From Telopea speciosissima (lineage: Eukaryota > Streptophyta > Magnoliopsida > Proteales > Proteaceae), in assembly GCF_018873765.1 (NCBI RefSeq), contig NC_057920.1, forward strand, positions 7,701,307 through 7,765,306: a stretch of 64,000 bases of DNA. Reading direction: 5' to 3'. Under the pieces are notes generated by a model that had not been told where the DNA came from, did not search any database, and was given only the letters and a program-made list of their open reading frames with translations. The translations under genes and the position numbers were made by a program. Below are positions 47,585 to 58,310 of this stretch, in pieces (position 1 is the first letter of the stretch; each line of letters opens with the position of its first letter).

Positions 47585-48134
47585 TGATCCAAATAAACAG
47601 TCCAAATATGATGCAAAATGTATCCAGAAAATTGACCAAAGACTGATATAGAATCTGTCCAGAAAAACTCTGAAAAATGATCCAGAAAACTGTCCCAAGA
47701 AAAAACGATGCAGATTATGTCCAGAAATTTGATGCAGAATCTGCCCAGAAAATTAATCCCTAAAGCTGTCCCAAAAACAAAACATGTTTTGTCCAGAAAA
47801 ACCGATGCAGAATCTGCCCCGAAAATCAATCCAGAAACTGATCGATATCACTATCTCAAACACTTAGCAACACATACCTGAATTGAGATAGAAGCCGCAA
47901 CCTTCTACTCCATAAATCGATCACCAAACAATAGAGAGCCCTAGTTCTTAAATTCGAAGCATGAACTAGGCTCTAAAACTCTCCAAAATACAGCCTAGGG
48001 TGATGTACCCCTTCAAACGATGAACGAAAGAAGTCTCAAATCACCAACCAGCAATGAACCAATTGATATTGGTTGAAACCGTGAGAAAGAGGAGATCAAG
48101 ATACTAGGCAATATGTAGCAGCCCTAAGGATCTT
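47585..48134 (-). other. Copia-3 leader between gag ATG and primer site
   Basis: Non-coding sequence with repeated TCCAGAAAA and GATGCAGAATCTG strings (47640-47830), which looks like a degenerate internal repeat. There is no other gene. Confidence 0.5.
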
Positions 48135-48146
48135 GCTCTGATACCA
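48135..48146 (-). other. Copia-3 primer binding site
   Basis: GCTCTGATACCA on the + strand is TGGTATCAGAGC on the minus strand, complementary to initiator Met-tRNA, directly beside the LTR. Confidence 0.9.
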
Positions 48147-48379
48147 TGTAAATCTGTAAAAGAAGAAGAAAAAGGAGAAGAAAGGAGGGAGGAAGAAGAA
48201 GACGATGTGCTGAAACTCTTGGGAGTCACAACCGTAAGGTTGGGACTGCCCATCGATTTCAATATATAATAGGGAAAACCCCTAAAAACACAAAACAATA
48301 AAAAAGTCATAATACTCCCACAGAGAAATCGTGATTAAATCACGATTCCCCTCCCCTCTTTACATAGTGACTTCTAACA
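48147..48379 (-). repeat. Copia-3 5' LTR
   Basis: 233 bp. On the minus strand it runs from TGTTAGAAGTCACTATG to ACAGATTTACA. It has a purine-rich (GAAGAAGAA) stretch near its inner end. Its partner 3' LTR is missing from the window. Confidence 0.8.
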
Positions 48380-49487
48380 GATTTCAACATCATCATTAGA
48401 TTCAAGTTCAGCTACAGCAAGATTAGCACATCGTGCTTTCTGTGGACAGAACTCAGCAAAATGGCCAGGCTTGTTGCAATGATAACAAGTTTGGTTTCTA
48501 TCACTCTCTTGCATAGGGGACTTTCCTTTGTTAACAGTTTTAGGGACAACACTTGAGTGAAAAGGGGGCCTATTGTTGGTTGCCCGGTTGAAAGTAGTCC
48601 TCCTAGCATCTCTGGTAGAAGCGTTAAAAGACCTAGACAGTAATTTTAGCAAATCTTTAGCTTCCAAGGCCTTTTGATAACAGTCTTTAATATCATAGAT
48701 ACTAGTAGTTCCCATTGCTTTACGAACCTCAAGCTTCAAGCCAAGCTTGAATTTGGACATGAGTTGAGCATCACTAGTTCGAGAGAGTAAAAAAGTGAAT
48801 TGTTCCGTGCATTCAGCCACGGATAAAGTTCCTTGACGGAGGAGGGTATTAAACTGATCATGGAGTCAATCAATGAAAAAATGGGGAAGATAGTTATCTT
48901 TCAAATAATCTTTCATTTCTTCCCAAGATGTGATGGGAGTGCCCTTGGCAGCCATCCTATTTTCATGCATTTTCCATCATTCTCAAGCCGGGCCTGTTAA
49001 TTTGGTCGTGACGAGTTTGATTTTCCTTAACTCGGGCATCTCATACCAATCGAAATAATCATCAACAACATTTAGCCAATCAAGAAATACCTGGGAATCG
49101 AGCTTCCCATTGTACTCTTTCAGCTCCATTTTGACCTTGTGAGTATCGTCTTGCCTTAAGGGATGTTGACCAGCATTTTGCCAAAAAAAAAGTTCTCATA
49201 CAATTCTCAAAGGTTGGTGGTTGATGTGGTGGTGCTGGTGCTGGTGCATGTATATTGGTTCTTAAAGGAACCCTGCTGGCTGCATAAGATCCGCTGGTGG
49301 ATGATGTTCACTTCCAGCCTCCATGTTGTTGATCGGAGGGTGAGAAGTAGAGGGCTGTCGCTGCTCTATTGCTAATATACGAGCTAACATCTCTTGCATG
49401 GAATTAAGAATCTGCCTCATGGTAGAAGAAATTTCCCAAAGAGATGGGAGTTATTCTCTTCACCAGTCATAGCTCTGATACCTTTGA
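48380..49487 (-). pseudogene. Gypsy-a gag remnant on the minus strand
   Basis: The minus-strand frame 48820-48374 encodes the gag C-terminal half: FTFLLSRTSDAQLMSKFKLG, DIKDCYQKALEAKDL and a zinc knuckle CYHCNKPGHFAEFCP. Upstream (to about 49450) the same strand holds degraded N-terminal gag in several frames. A primer-site relic, GCTCTGATACC, is at about 49472-49482. The gag is related to that of the plus-strand gypsy element (DIKDCFEKALKAEDLL there) but is a different family. It is cut at 48379 by the LTR of copia-3. Confidence 0.75.
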
Positions 49488-50265
49488 TGCAAACCCGAGA
49501 GGGTAAGCAAGCCAAGATCGACTCTGGAAGAGAATTCTGATTTGAATCTGGTTAGGGTGGGTTATGGGTAGGTATGATGGAGGTTGATGGAGGGTGGCTA
49601 CAGAGAATGGATGATGGAGATGATGAGGATGATAGTAGTTGAGGATGAAGGCATATAGGTGGCAGCCTAGAGTCCCACTAGTTGCCCAACTGCCGGAGTC
49701 CCACCGAGGTCACAATCGAAGGAGTCCCACCTTGATCCCACTTCAGGCTCATAAGAAAAAGTTCTCAAAGAGAGAAGACTAAGTCTTTTTTTTTTATGAA
49801 TTCTGGAAATGGCTTTACAGCCTGCACGATTTTGGTATATATAGGGGAAGAGAAGACTAAGCATTCTCTGAAGATACATGCATATGAATTAAAGAGACTG
49901 TTGAAATTCCAAGACAAGTGGAATTCCAACACCTAGAAACCAGACCCCCTTACATAGAAACTATTCCCATGAAAATAGAAAATTGTTCCAAGACCTTGGA
50001 ACTACAAACAAAACCAAAATAAATGAAAGCAATAAACTAGCCTAGGAATATGAAAAGGCACAAAATAAAGCCAGACTTTGTAGGGCCATCTTCATAGCTC
50101 CAAGGAGTCCATGTTTTAGGCTGGTTAGGTCCAAAGTGAGATTTAATTCTTGCTGGGCTCAATGGGGAACTTGGGCTGGAATTTCTTCCTAGTCTGGGCC
50201 TTCGGCTGCTGCTGGGCTGTGGGCTTGAACTGGGCCTTTAGCCGAGTATATTTCTTAGCAAAATA
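49488..50265 (-). repeat. Gypsy-a LTR remnant
   Basis: Begins (+ strand) TGCAAACCCGAGAGGG beside the primer-site relic. It resembles 60814-61420 in order and wording, for example CAAAGAGAGAAGACTAAGTC and ACATAGAAACTATTCCC against CAAAGAGAAGAAGACAAGTC and ACATAGAAACTATCCCC. The right end is not certain because copia-4 sequence begins near 50266-50340. Confidence 0.6.
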
Positions 50266-51531
50266 ATGGTTTGGCTTCCTTGGTGCTGGATCAGTAGGAT
50301 GCTCTGCATCACTCCGGCTGCATTACCTTCTCTATTACAAAACGAATCTGCCAACTCCTCTGAACTTCAGCAATGGCATGACCGATTAGGCCACCCACCT
50401 ATAGGAACTTTATCTACTTTATTTCCTAATTTAGTTAAACAATTTGATAAATCTGAGTTTTTTTGTGAAGTATGATGTATTCTTGCGAAACAAACTCGAA
50501 CTTATTATTCTATTTCTAATAACCGGAGTTGCTCTTTTTTTGATTTAGTTCATACTGATGTTTGGGGCCCTAGGTGGAAACCCTCCATTTCTGGTCATCG
50601 TTGGTTTGTTTCTTTTATAGACTGCCACTCTAGAACTACTTGGATATATCTTTTGTATACTAAAAGTGAAGTTTTTTCGAGTTTTCAATACTTTCACCAC
50701 ATGATCCAGACCCAGTACAGTGCCACTCTCAAAATATTGAGAAGTGGCAATGGCAAGGAATATATGGAAGGTCAGTTCCAAACATACCTTGCTACCCATG
50801 GATAATTCACCAAACAGTGTTGACACACCTGCTCAGAATGGCATCGCTGAAAGAAAGAATCGTCACCTCTTAGAGGTTGCCAGAGCAATTATGTTTGCTC
50901 GTCCTGTTCCCTCCCAATACTGGGGGGATGTTGTTCTTACTGCTACATACCTTATCAACAGGAAGCCCACCAAGATCCTTGAGAACCGCTGCCCGGTCGA
51001 ACTTTTACTTGGCCATAACTTTTTTGTGGTTCCACCTAAAGTGTTTGGGTGCACCTGTTATGTGTGAGATACTCGCCTTCCCGGAAAACTTGAACCCCGT
51101 AGCTTAAAGTGCATTTTTTTGGGTTACTCTGTGACCCAGAAAGGGTACAAGAGTTATCATCCACCTACTCAACGTACCACTGTTGGTATGATGTTGTGTT
51201 TCACGAGACTAGTTCTTATTATTCCTCCCCACCTATTCAGGGGGAGAATGTTTGTGAAGAGATGTTTCCTATTGACACCCTTTTACAGTTTAGCCAAGCC
51301 AACCTAAGACCAATACCGAACTTTCACCTTAGGGGGAGAACAAGGAAACCGAACTTTCTCCTCAGAAAGAAAACGTGGAAAAAATGAAGAAACAGTTCCT
51401 ATTCAGGGGGAGTCTACTCCGGTCCAAAAAACCATTGGCGAATTTTAGAAGAGAATTAATTATTCAAAATTATGACCATATCAGAGGGGTGACACCAGAG
51501 TATGGCAGCCTCCATCCAATCGAGTACCAAC
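50266..51531 (+). pseudogene. Copia-4, left part (integrase)
   Basis: The plus strand shows the gag-pre-integrase start (QQWHDRLGHPPIGTLSTLF), then FDLVHTDVWGPRWKPSISGH, SFIDCHSRTTWIYLL, DTPAQNGIAERKNRHLLEVA and the end GYSVTQKGYKSYHPPTQR. Frames change several times and there are internal stops (after CTCYV near 51065). The 5' LTR, gag and protease are absent, so the left end is truncated. The element is cut at 51531 by the gypsy insertion and continues at 58311. Confidence 0.8.
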
Positions 51532-52506
51532 TGATGCAGATCCAAGTTCACGCAGGAAGAAGAAGAGCAGCCTTTGATTTTCGTTGGAGCCTTATTTTAT
51601 ATATTTAGTTTTTATTAGGGTTAAAACAGTCTTTTATTCCCCTCCACGATTTTAGAGGGATGATGTTTTTTGTTTATTTGTTTGTTAAACTTGTACTCCT
51701 AGTTAGAGTATGAGTCTACTGTTTTTATATTGTTTTTATTAGGATTCAGGTTAAGGGAAGTCACTACTCCTAATCTGATTAGGATTGGTTTTAGGATTTA
51801 GAATTAGGACTCCTAGTTCAAATCTACATATCTTTTGAAGGCCTTTTGCCCCCCCCCTTTTATTATAAATAGAAGAAATCGTGGGCAGGCTCCCCCACTT
51901 ATTATTGCATTAAAAAAACTGTGTTTCAGATCTGAGATTGCTGCCATCAAGCTGCTGCCTCTGCTCCATCTGCGAGCCTGCATCCTTGTGGACTCAAGGT
52001 GGTTAAAGGGTGGGTTCTCCTACGACTCCTTGCACTGTGAAGGTCAGGAGGTCTTCTTCTATCTTCAAGCTGTTGCTGCTCCTGCACATTAACCCTGCAA
52101 CTTATCCATTCAACCCTCAACCCCATTAAACCTCCAACTCCTACTTCAACTAGGATTCCATTATAATTCCAGATCTAGCCATCACCTTCAAACCCTATTC
52201 TCAGCCCACCTTCCCTACATCATTCCCCACACTCGACCTCAGCCCTAACCTATAATTCCCCCTCTAACCCCTTCATCTCTTCACTCCATTAAACCCTAAA
52301 GCCTGTGACCCGACTCTGCCCAAAATTGCAGAAATTCAAAACATCTCCAAACCCTAATATCTTTATACCATTAAGACCTCTGAAACCTGCCTTTTAAAAC
52401 CCTATAAACCCCCTTGTCATTACTCAGCCCTGACCCTAAATTTTGCCCTAATAACCCTAGTCTGCCCATTCGGCCAAGTGGAAGTTATTTCACCTAGGCT
52501 ACATCA
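51532..52506 (+). repeat. Gypsy 5' LTR
   Basis: 975 bp, TG...CA. It holds TTATTATAAATAGAAG at about 51859, the likely TATA box of the element. Compared with the 3' LTR it lacks about 23 bp near 52477. Confidence 0.93.
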
Positions 52507-52509
52507 AAT

Positions 52510-52521
52510 TGGTATCAAAGC
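52510..52521 (+). other. Gypsy primer binding site
   Basis: TGGTATCAAAGC, three bases after the LTR, matches the initiator Met-tRNA complement with one mismatch (AAAGC for AGAGC). Confidence 0.8.
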
Positions 52522-52522
52522 C

Positions 52523-53860
52523 ATGGACAAACATGGCAACCCTATTGTTGATCCAACACTACCACCCCAACCTGATTCCCTTGCTGCAATCATGGCTATG
52601 CTGCAGAAGATCTCAACAGACCAGCAAGTTCTTGGTGATCGAATGACAGCCATGGAACAAAAGCAAGCTACGCCTATTATAAACAACCCTCTATACGTAG
52701 AGGAAGATCGGCTACAAGTCCATTCTGAAGTTCATGGCACTCTGGGAAGGAATGAGCACTACAGAGATCATTCCAGACGACACAGGGACCACAGAGATCA
52801 GTCTAGACATGACCGAGGCTACAGGGATCGAAGAAGATATGACAAGGATGACTACAGAGAAGATAGGGACAGAACTACTGAAGCACCTCGAAGATCTAAT
52901 TTTGAGGAATATTTGAGATCCTACTTCACTGGAGATGAAGCCCAGAACAGAAGATTTGATACACAAAAGGTCAAGCTAGAATTGAAAGAGTATGATGGGA
53001 TTGGTGATCCACAGAAATTCTACAACTGGCTTGCTGCCCTAGATGACTACTTTGATTGGTATGATTTGCCTGAAGATCGAAAGATGAGACTGGCACGCAC
53101 TAAATTAATTGGTGCTGCTCGAGACTGGTGGCGCAAGACAGAGAGGGATATGGAACGTGAAGGTAAAGCACCTACCAACTGGGAGGATATGAAGTATGAT
53201 TTGAAAGAGAAGTATTTACCAAGACACTATACAGCTCAGATGCAAGACCAATTCAACTCCCTTCGTCAAGGGAATATGACTGTATCCGAGTACATGCAGA
53301 AGTTTGATTCTCTCTCATCTCGCACCGACACAATAGAAAGTGCTACTCAAATGTTGTCCCGATTCCGATTGGGATTGAGATCTGACATCCTCAGAGCTAT
53401 TGGCGTTGTGGATGTTCTGGACATCAAGGATTGCTTTGAGAAGGCATTGAAGGCAGAAGACCTATTGAACACTACTAGAAGGTTTGGTTCTACTGTTGTC
53501 AACACCAGACAATCTTTTCCAGCATCCAAACCAACTAATGGTTACAATAGAGGTAATAACACCACTGCTGGTTCTACACGGACAGCCCCTTACACTGGCA
53601 GCTCTTCACGTGTGGACAAGGGTAAAGCCCCAATGACTACCAGTGAGACCAACACTTGTTATCGCTGCAATGAGAAGGGATACTATGCTAAGGACTGCCC
53701 ACAACGACAACGGCAAATTCATGTAACTGAAAGGGAGAAAGCCCTGATGAATTTGATGAACAGGGTATTTATGCATTACCCCCCGAAGATGGTGATGATG
53801 GGACTACTTATTTTGACGACTTGGGTGATGAATTTGAAGATACCTGAGGTGTTCACGTAG
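52523..53860 (+). pseudogene. Gypsy gag
   Basis: The ATG at 52523 overlaps the end of the primer site region and opens MDKHGNPIVDPTLPPQPDSL. The frame has an Arg/Asp/His-rich stretch (residues about 75-125), the gag core (FYNWLAALDDYFDWYDL, GAARDWWRKTERDMERE, DLKEKYLPRHY, LRQGNMTVSEYMQKFDSL) and a CCHC knuckle CYRCNEKGYYAKDCP. After about 53760 the frame differs from the one that continues into protease, where a DDGTTYFDDLGDEFED-like acidic segment lies and then a TGA. So a frameshift and a stop separate gag from pol. Confidence 0.85.
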
Positions 53861-53862
53861 TA

Positions 53863-56800
53863 GCACGTATATTGAGTGCTGAATCCAAAGGTGAAGATTG
53901 GCGACGTAGTTGCATCTTCTATACCCGCTTGCGAGCAGGTGAGCGCACTGCCCAGATAATTGTTGATAGTGGTAGCTGCGTTAATGTTGTGTCTGAAGAT
54001 CTTGTGAAGAAGGCGAATCTGAAATTTGAGAAGCACCCGATGCCCTACAAAGTCTCCTTATTGAATGGGAATAAGCTTGATGTGAACAAGCGATGCTATG
54101 TTCCCTTACAAGCCCAAAAATACTCAGAGGAAATTTGGTGTGATATCATTCCGATGAGAATGACTGATGTCCTACTAGGGAGACCGTGGCTTTATGACAA
54201 TGATGTTGCTCTCCTAGGAAGAAAAAACCTCTGTGTGTTTCAACATAAAGGAGAAGAGATCAAGTGGTACCCACTTAATTTGCCTGCCGAAATATGGAAA
54301 CGTCGTGCCATGCGCACTAATCAAAAGGGGACAGAATCTGAAAATAAATTGCTAGCTGTTCCACAAAGGGAATTTGAACAAATCAGCCATGATACGGGAC
54401 TGGTTCTTGCCTTGGTGACTCAAGAGGTTGCTGCCCCAACCGAACAGAAGTTTGCACAACCCATCAAGGATCTATTGTAGGACTTTTCAGATGTAGTACC
54501 CGAAGAACTGCCCAATGAGTTGCCACCACTCAGAGATATTCAACATGCCATCGATTTGGTACCTGGTGCTATATTATCAAATCTGCCCGCCTACAGGATG
54601 AGCCCCTCGGAGCATGAAGAGCTTAATAAACAAGTTGGAGAGCTTCTCAAGAAGGGATTTATTGAAGAAAGCATAAGGCCCTTGTGCTGTTCCCGCCTTG
54701 TTGACACCGAAGAAGGATGGTTCATGGCGCATGTGTGTGGACAGCCGAGCTATCAACAAGATCACCATCAAGTATAGGTTCCCAATTCCTAGGCTTGATG
54801 ACATGCTAGACATGCTGTCCGGTTCTAAGATCTTCTCCAAGATTGACCTCCGCAATGGATACCATCAGATCCGCATACGGCCTGGGGACGAATGGAAGAC
54901 AGCCTTCAACACCAAAGATGGATTATTCGAGTGGAAGGTCATGCCCTTTGGCCTGACGAATGCACCTAGCACCTTCATGAGAGTCATGACCCAGGTACTT
55001 CGTCCTTTCATCAGTAAATTTCTTGTTGTTTATTTTGATGATATTTTGGTCTACAGTAAAGACCCCGATGAGCACATAGATCACCTGAAACAAGTTCTCA
55101 GAGTACTCCGGCAAGAGAAGTTGTTTATCAATTTAAAGAAATGTTCCTTCATGCTTCCCAAGGTTGTTTTCCTTGGTTTTATAATTTCTTCAAAGGGTGT
55201 TGAAGCTGATCCGGAAAAGGTTCGAAGTGTGGTTGAATGGCCTACTCCGAAGACATTTACTGAAGTACGAAGCTTCCACGGTTTGGCTTCTTTTTATAGG
55301 CGATTCATTCGCAATTTCAGTGCCATCATGGCACCCATAACCGAATGCACCAAACAGAACAAGGGTCCGTTCGCATGGACAGCAACCGCTTAAAAGGCCT
55401 TCCAGATGATTAAGAAGAAGATGACTGAAGCTCCAGTACTACGCCTGCCCAACTTTGACCATATTTTCGAAGTTGCTACAGATGCTTCCCATGTTGGTTT
55501 AGGCGGAGTTCTTATGCAGAGTGGGCATCCTATTGCATTCTACAGTGAGAAACTTAATGATGCCAAGACTCGGTACTCTACTTATGATATAGAGCTTTAT
55601 GCTGTTGTTCAGGTCTTGCGGCATTGGAGACACTACCTTATTGGCAAAGAGTTCATCCTGTACACTGATCATGAGGCACTCAAGCACCTCCACTCACAGA
55701 AGTCCATTAGCACCAGGCATGCTAAATGGGTTGCATATTTACAGGATTTCAACTTTGCCCTCAAATACAAGTCAGGAAAGGAAAATACAATGGCTGATGC
55801 ACTGAGTAGAAAAGTCCTGACCTTGAACACTTTCTCAGCCCATGCACTTAGCATCGAGCAGATCAAAGACGAGTATGCTAGTGACAAGGACTTTCAAGTC
55901 CTATATGCTGATTTGAAGCAGGGTGGACAGCACCCTAAGTACTCCTTGCATGATGGTTACTTGGTCTTCGGAACCCGGCTGTGCATTCCCGATTCGTCCT
56001 TACGACACCACATTATCAGGGAGTTACATGGAGGAGGTTTAGGAGGACACTTCGGGAAAGATAAAACCATCTTACAGGTAATTGATCGGTACTATTGGCC
56101 TCACTTGGCCAAGGATGTAGAGCATGTAATCAAGCAGTGCCGAGTTTGCCAGCTAGCTAAAGGTACCAAGCAAAACACAGGCCTCTACTCACCACTGTCG
56201 ATTCCTCACCAGCTATGGGTTGATCTCAGTATGGATTTCGTACTTGGTCTACCCCCTACCAGAGAGAGATTTGACTCCATCATGGTGGTTGTTGACAGAT
56301 TCACCAAGATGGCTCACTCATTCCGTGTCGAAGAACATTTGATGCATCCCACATTGCCAAGCTATTCTTCAAGGAGATTGTTCGCATCCATGGGTTACCC
56401 AATACCATTGTATCCGATCATGATGTGAAGTTTATGAGTTATTTCTGGAAGACTCTATGGCTGAAGACAAACACCAAGCTCTTGTTCTCTACTGCATTCC
56501 ATCCCCAAGCTGACGGACAGACAGAGGTAGTCAACAGAAGCCTTGGTAATTTGCTGCGGTGTTTGGTCCGAGATTATGAGAAGACATGGCCCTCTATCCT
56601 TGACATTGCTGAGTTTGCATACAACAGCTCCGTGAACAGGACCACCGGTCGTACTCCCTTCGAGATTCTTCTTAGGATACAACCCCGTCGCCCGATTGAT
56701 CTCATTCCCTTACCCCCTCAAGCTCAGGTAAGTGTTGAAGCCGATGAGTTTATTCGTCATATCACCGAAGTGCATGCAGATGTTCGGCGTAAAATTGCAC

Positions 56801-57351
56801 TCAGTTATGATCACTAGTTCGTTGAGTTCAAGCCAGGCGACATGGTCATGGTACGGGTGAATCCAGAGAGACACCAACCGGGTGTCAACAGTAAGCTCCA
56901 TCCAAAGAAGATGGGTCCATACAAGGTGTTGAAACGTATTGGCCCTAATGCTTATGTTCTAGAGTTGCTTGATGATATGGGCATAAGCAATATTTTCAAT
57001 GTGGCTGATCTATATCTGTACACGGGGCATCATTCTGATGATGGCAACTCAGAGCACATGTTGCGGCTGCCCCAACTGAAGCCGCCTCCGGAAGATGTGA
57101 TTGAAGAAGTTTTGGATGATATGCACAAGACGACTCGTCAAGGCGCCGGTTATCATTCTTTCCTTGTCAAGTGGAAAGGTCGCCCACGCCACGACAGCAC
57201 GTGGATACATGCTGATGATTTCAAGAGGCTCGATCCGGAGTTGTATGATCGCTACATGGCATTCACCCATTCATCGGAGATGAATGTTTCTAAGCCGGGG
57301 AGAGCTGATGCAGATCCAAGTTCACGCAGGAAGAAGAAGAGCAGCCTTTGA
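53863..57351 (+). pseudogene. Gypsy pol: protease, RT, RNase H, integrase, chromodomain
   Basis: Protease has IIVDSGSCVNVVSEDL (about 53958) and DVLLGRPWLYDNDV. RT starts near 54560, with a frameshift near 54700, then [36 protein letters not shown] and the active site [12 protein letters not shown] (about 55025). A stop TAA near 55391 separates RT from RNase H (EVATDASHVGLGGVLMQSG, YTDHEALKHL, NTMADALSRK). Integrase has ELHGGGLGGHFGKDKT and CRVCQLAKG, then LWVDLSMDFVLGLP. A frameshift lies near 56320 and a TAG near 56815. The C-terminus carries a chromodomain-like [16 protein letters not shown]. The last frame runs 46 bp into the 3' LTR before its stop at 57351. Confidence 0.9.
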
Positions 57352-58310
57352 TTTTCGTTGGAGCCTTATTTTATATATTTAGTTTTTATTAGGGTTAAAA
57401 CAGTCTTTTATTCCCCTCCACGATTTTAGAGGGATGATGTTTTTTGTTTATTTGTTTGTTAAACTTGTACTCCTAGTTAGAGTATGAGTCTACTGTTTTT
57501 ATATTGTTTTTATTAGGATTCAGGTTAAGGGAAGTCACTACTCCTAATCTGATTAGGATTGGTTTTAGGATTTAGAACTAGGACTCCTAGTTCAAATCTA
57601 CATATCTTTGTAAGGCCTTTTGGGGCCCCCCCCCCCCCTTTTATTATAAATAGAAGAAATCGTGGGCAGGCTCCCCCACTTATTATTGCATTAAAAAAAC
57701 TGTGTTTCAGATCTGAGATTGCTGCCATCGAGCTGCTGCCTCTGCTCCATCTGCGAGCCTGCATCCTTGTGGACTCAAGGTGGTTAAAGGGTGGGTTCTC
57801 CTACGACTCCTTGCACTGTGAAGGTCAGGAGGTCTTCTTCTATCTTCAAGCTGTTGCTGCTCCTGCACATTAACCCTGCAACTTATCCATTCAACCCTCA
57901 ACTCCATTAAACCTCCAACTCCTACTTCAACTAGGATTCCATTATAATTCCAGATCTAGCCATCACCTTCAAACCCTATTCTCAGCCCACCTTCCCAACA
58001 TCATTCCCCACAATCGACCTCAGCCCTAGCCTATAATTCCCCCTCTAACCCCTTCATCTCTTCACTCCATTAAACCCTAAAGCCTGTGACCCGACTCTGC
58101 CCAAAATTGCAGAAATTCAAAACAACTCCAAACCCTAATATCTTTATACCATTAAGACCTCTGAAACCTGCCTTTTAAAACCCTATAAACCCCCTTGTCA
58201 TTACTCAGCCCTAACCCTAAATTTTGCCCTAATAACCCTAGTCTGCCCATTTGGCCAACCCTTAGACAGAACTGGTCCTAAGTGGAAGTTATTTCACCTA
58301 GGCTACATCA
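57306..58310 (+). repeat. Gypsy 3' LTR
   Basis: 1005 bp. It keeps CCCTTAGACAGAACTGGTCC at about 58259, absent from the 5' LTR, and a longer C-run near 57625. It is followed by the CCAAC duplication. Confidence 0.93.

Larger units (their letters stand above)
41714..48379 (-). mobile_element. Copia-3: Ty1/copia on the minus strand, 3' part lost
   Basis: Read right to left: 5' LTR (48379-48147), primer site (48146-48135), leader, gag (from the ATG at 47584), protease, integrase and reverse transcriptase. The sequence stops at the copia-2 LTR boundary (41713) shortly after GRGLLYSNHGHGRV, just before RNase H. The rest of RNase H and the 3' LTR are not found on the far side of copia-2 and LINE-b, so they were deleted. 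The gag is interrupted by the fold-back element at 45375-47535. Copia-3 lies within a gypsy gag fragment, which begins at 48380. Confidence 0.85.
51532..58310 (+). mobile_element. Ty3/gypsy retrotransposon with chromodomain, full length
   Basis: Both LTRs begin TGATGCAGATCCAAG and end GGCTACATCA. CCAAC flanks the element on both sides (51527-51531 and 58311-58315), a 5-bp target-site duplication. The order is LTR, primer site, gag, protease, reverse transcriptase, RNase H, integrase, chromodomain, LTR. The RT-before-integrase order and the chromodomain place it among chromoviruses. The LTRs differ by about a dozen substitutions by eye plus small indels, so it is young compared with its host, copia-4. 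The frame is broken in at least four places, so this copy is not autonomous. Confidence 0.93.
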
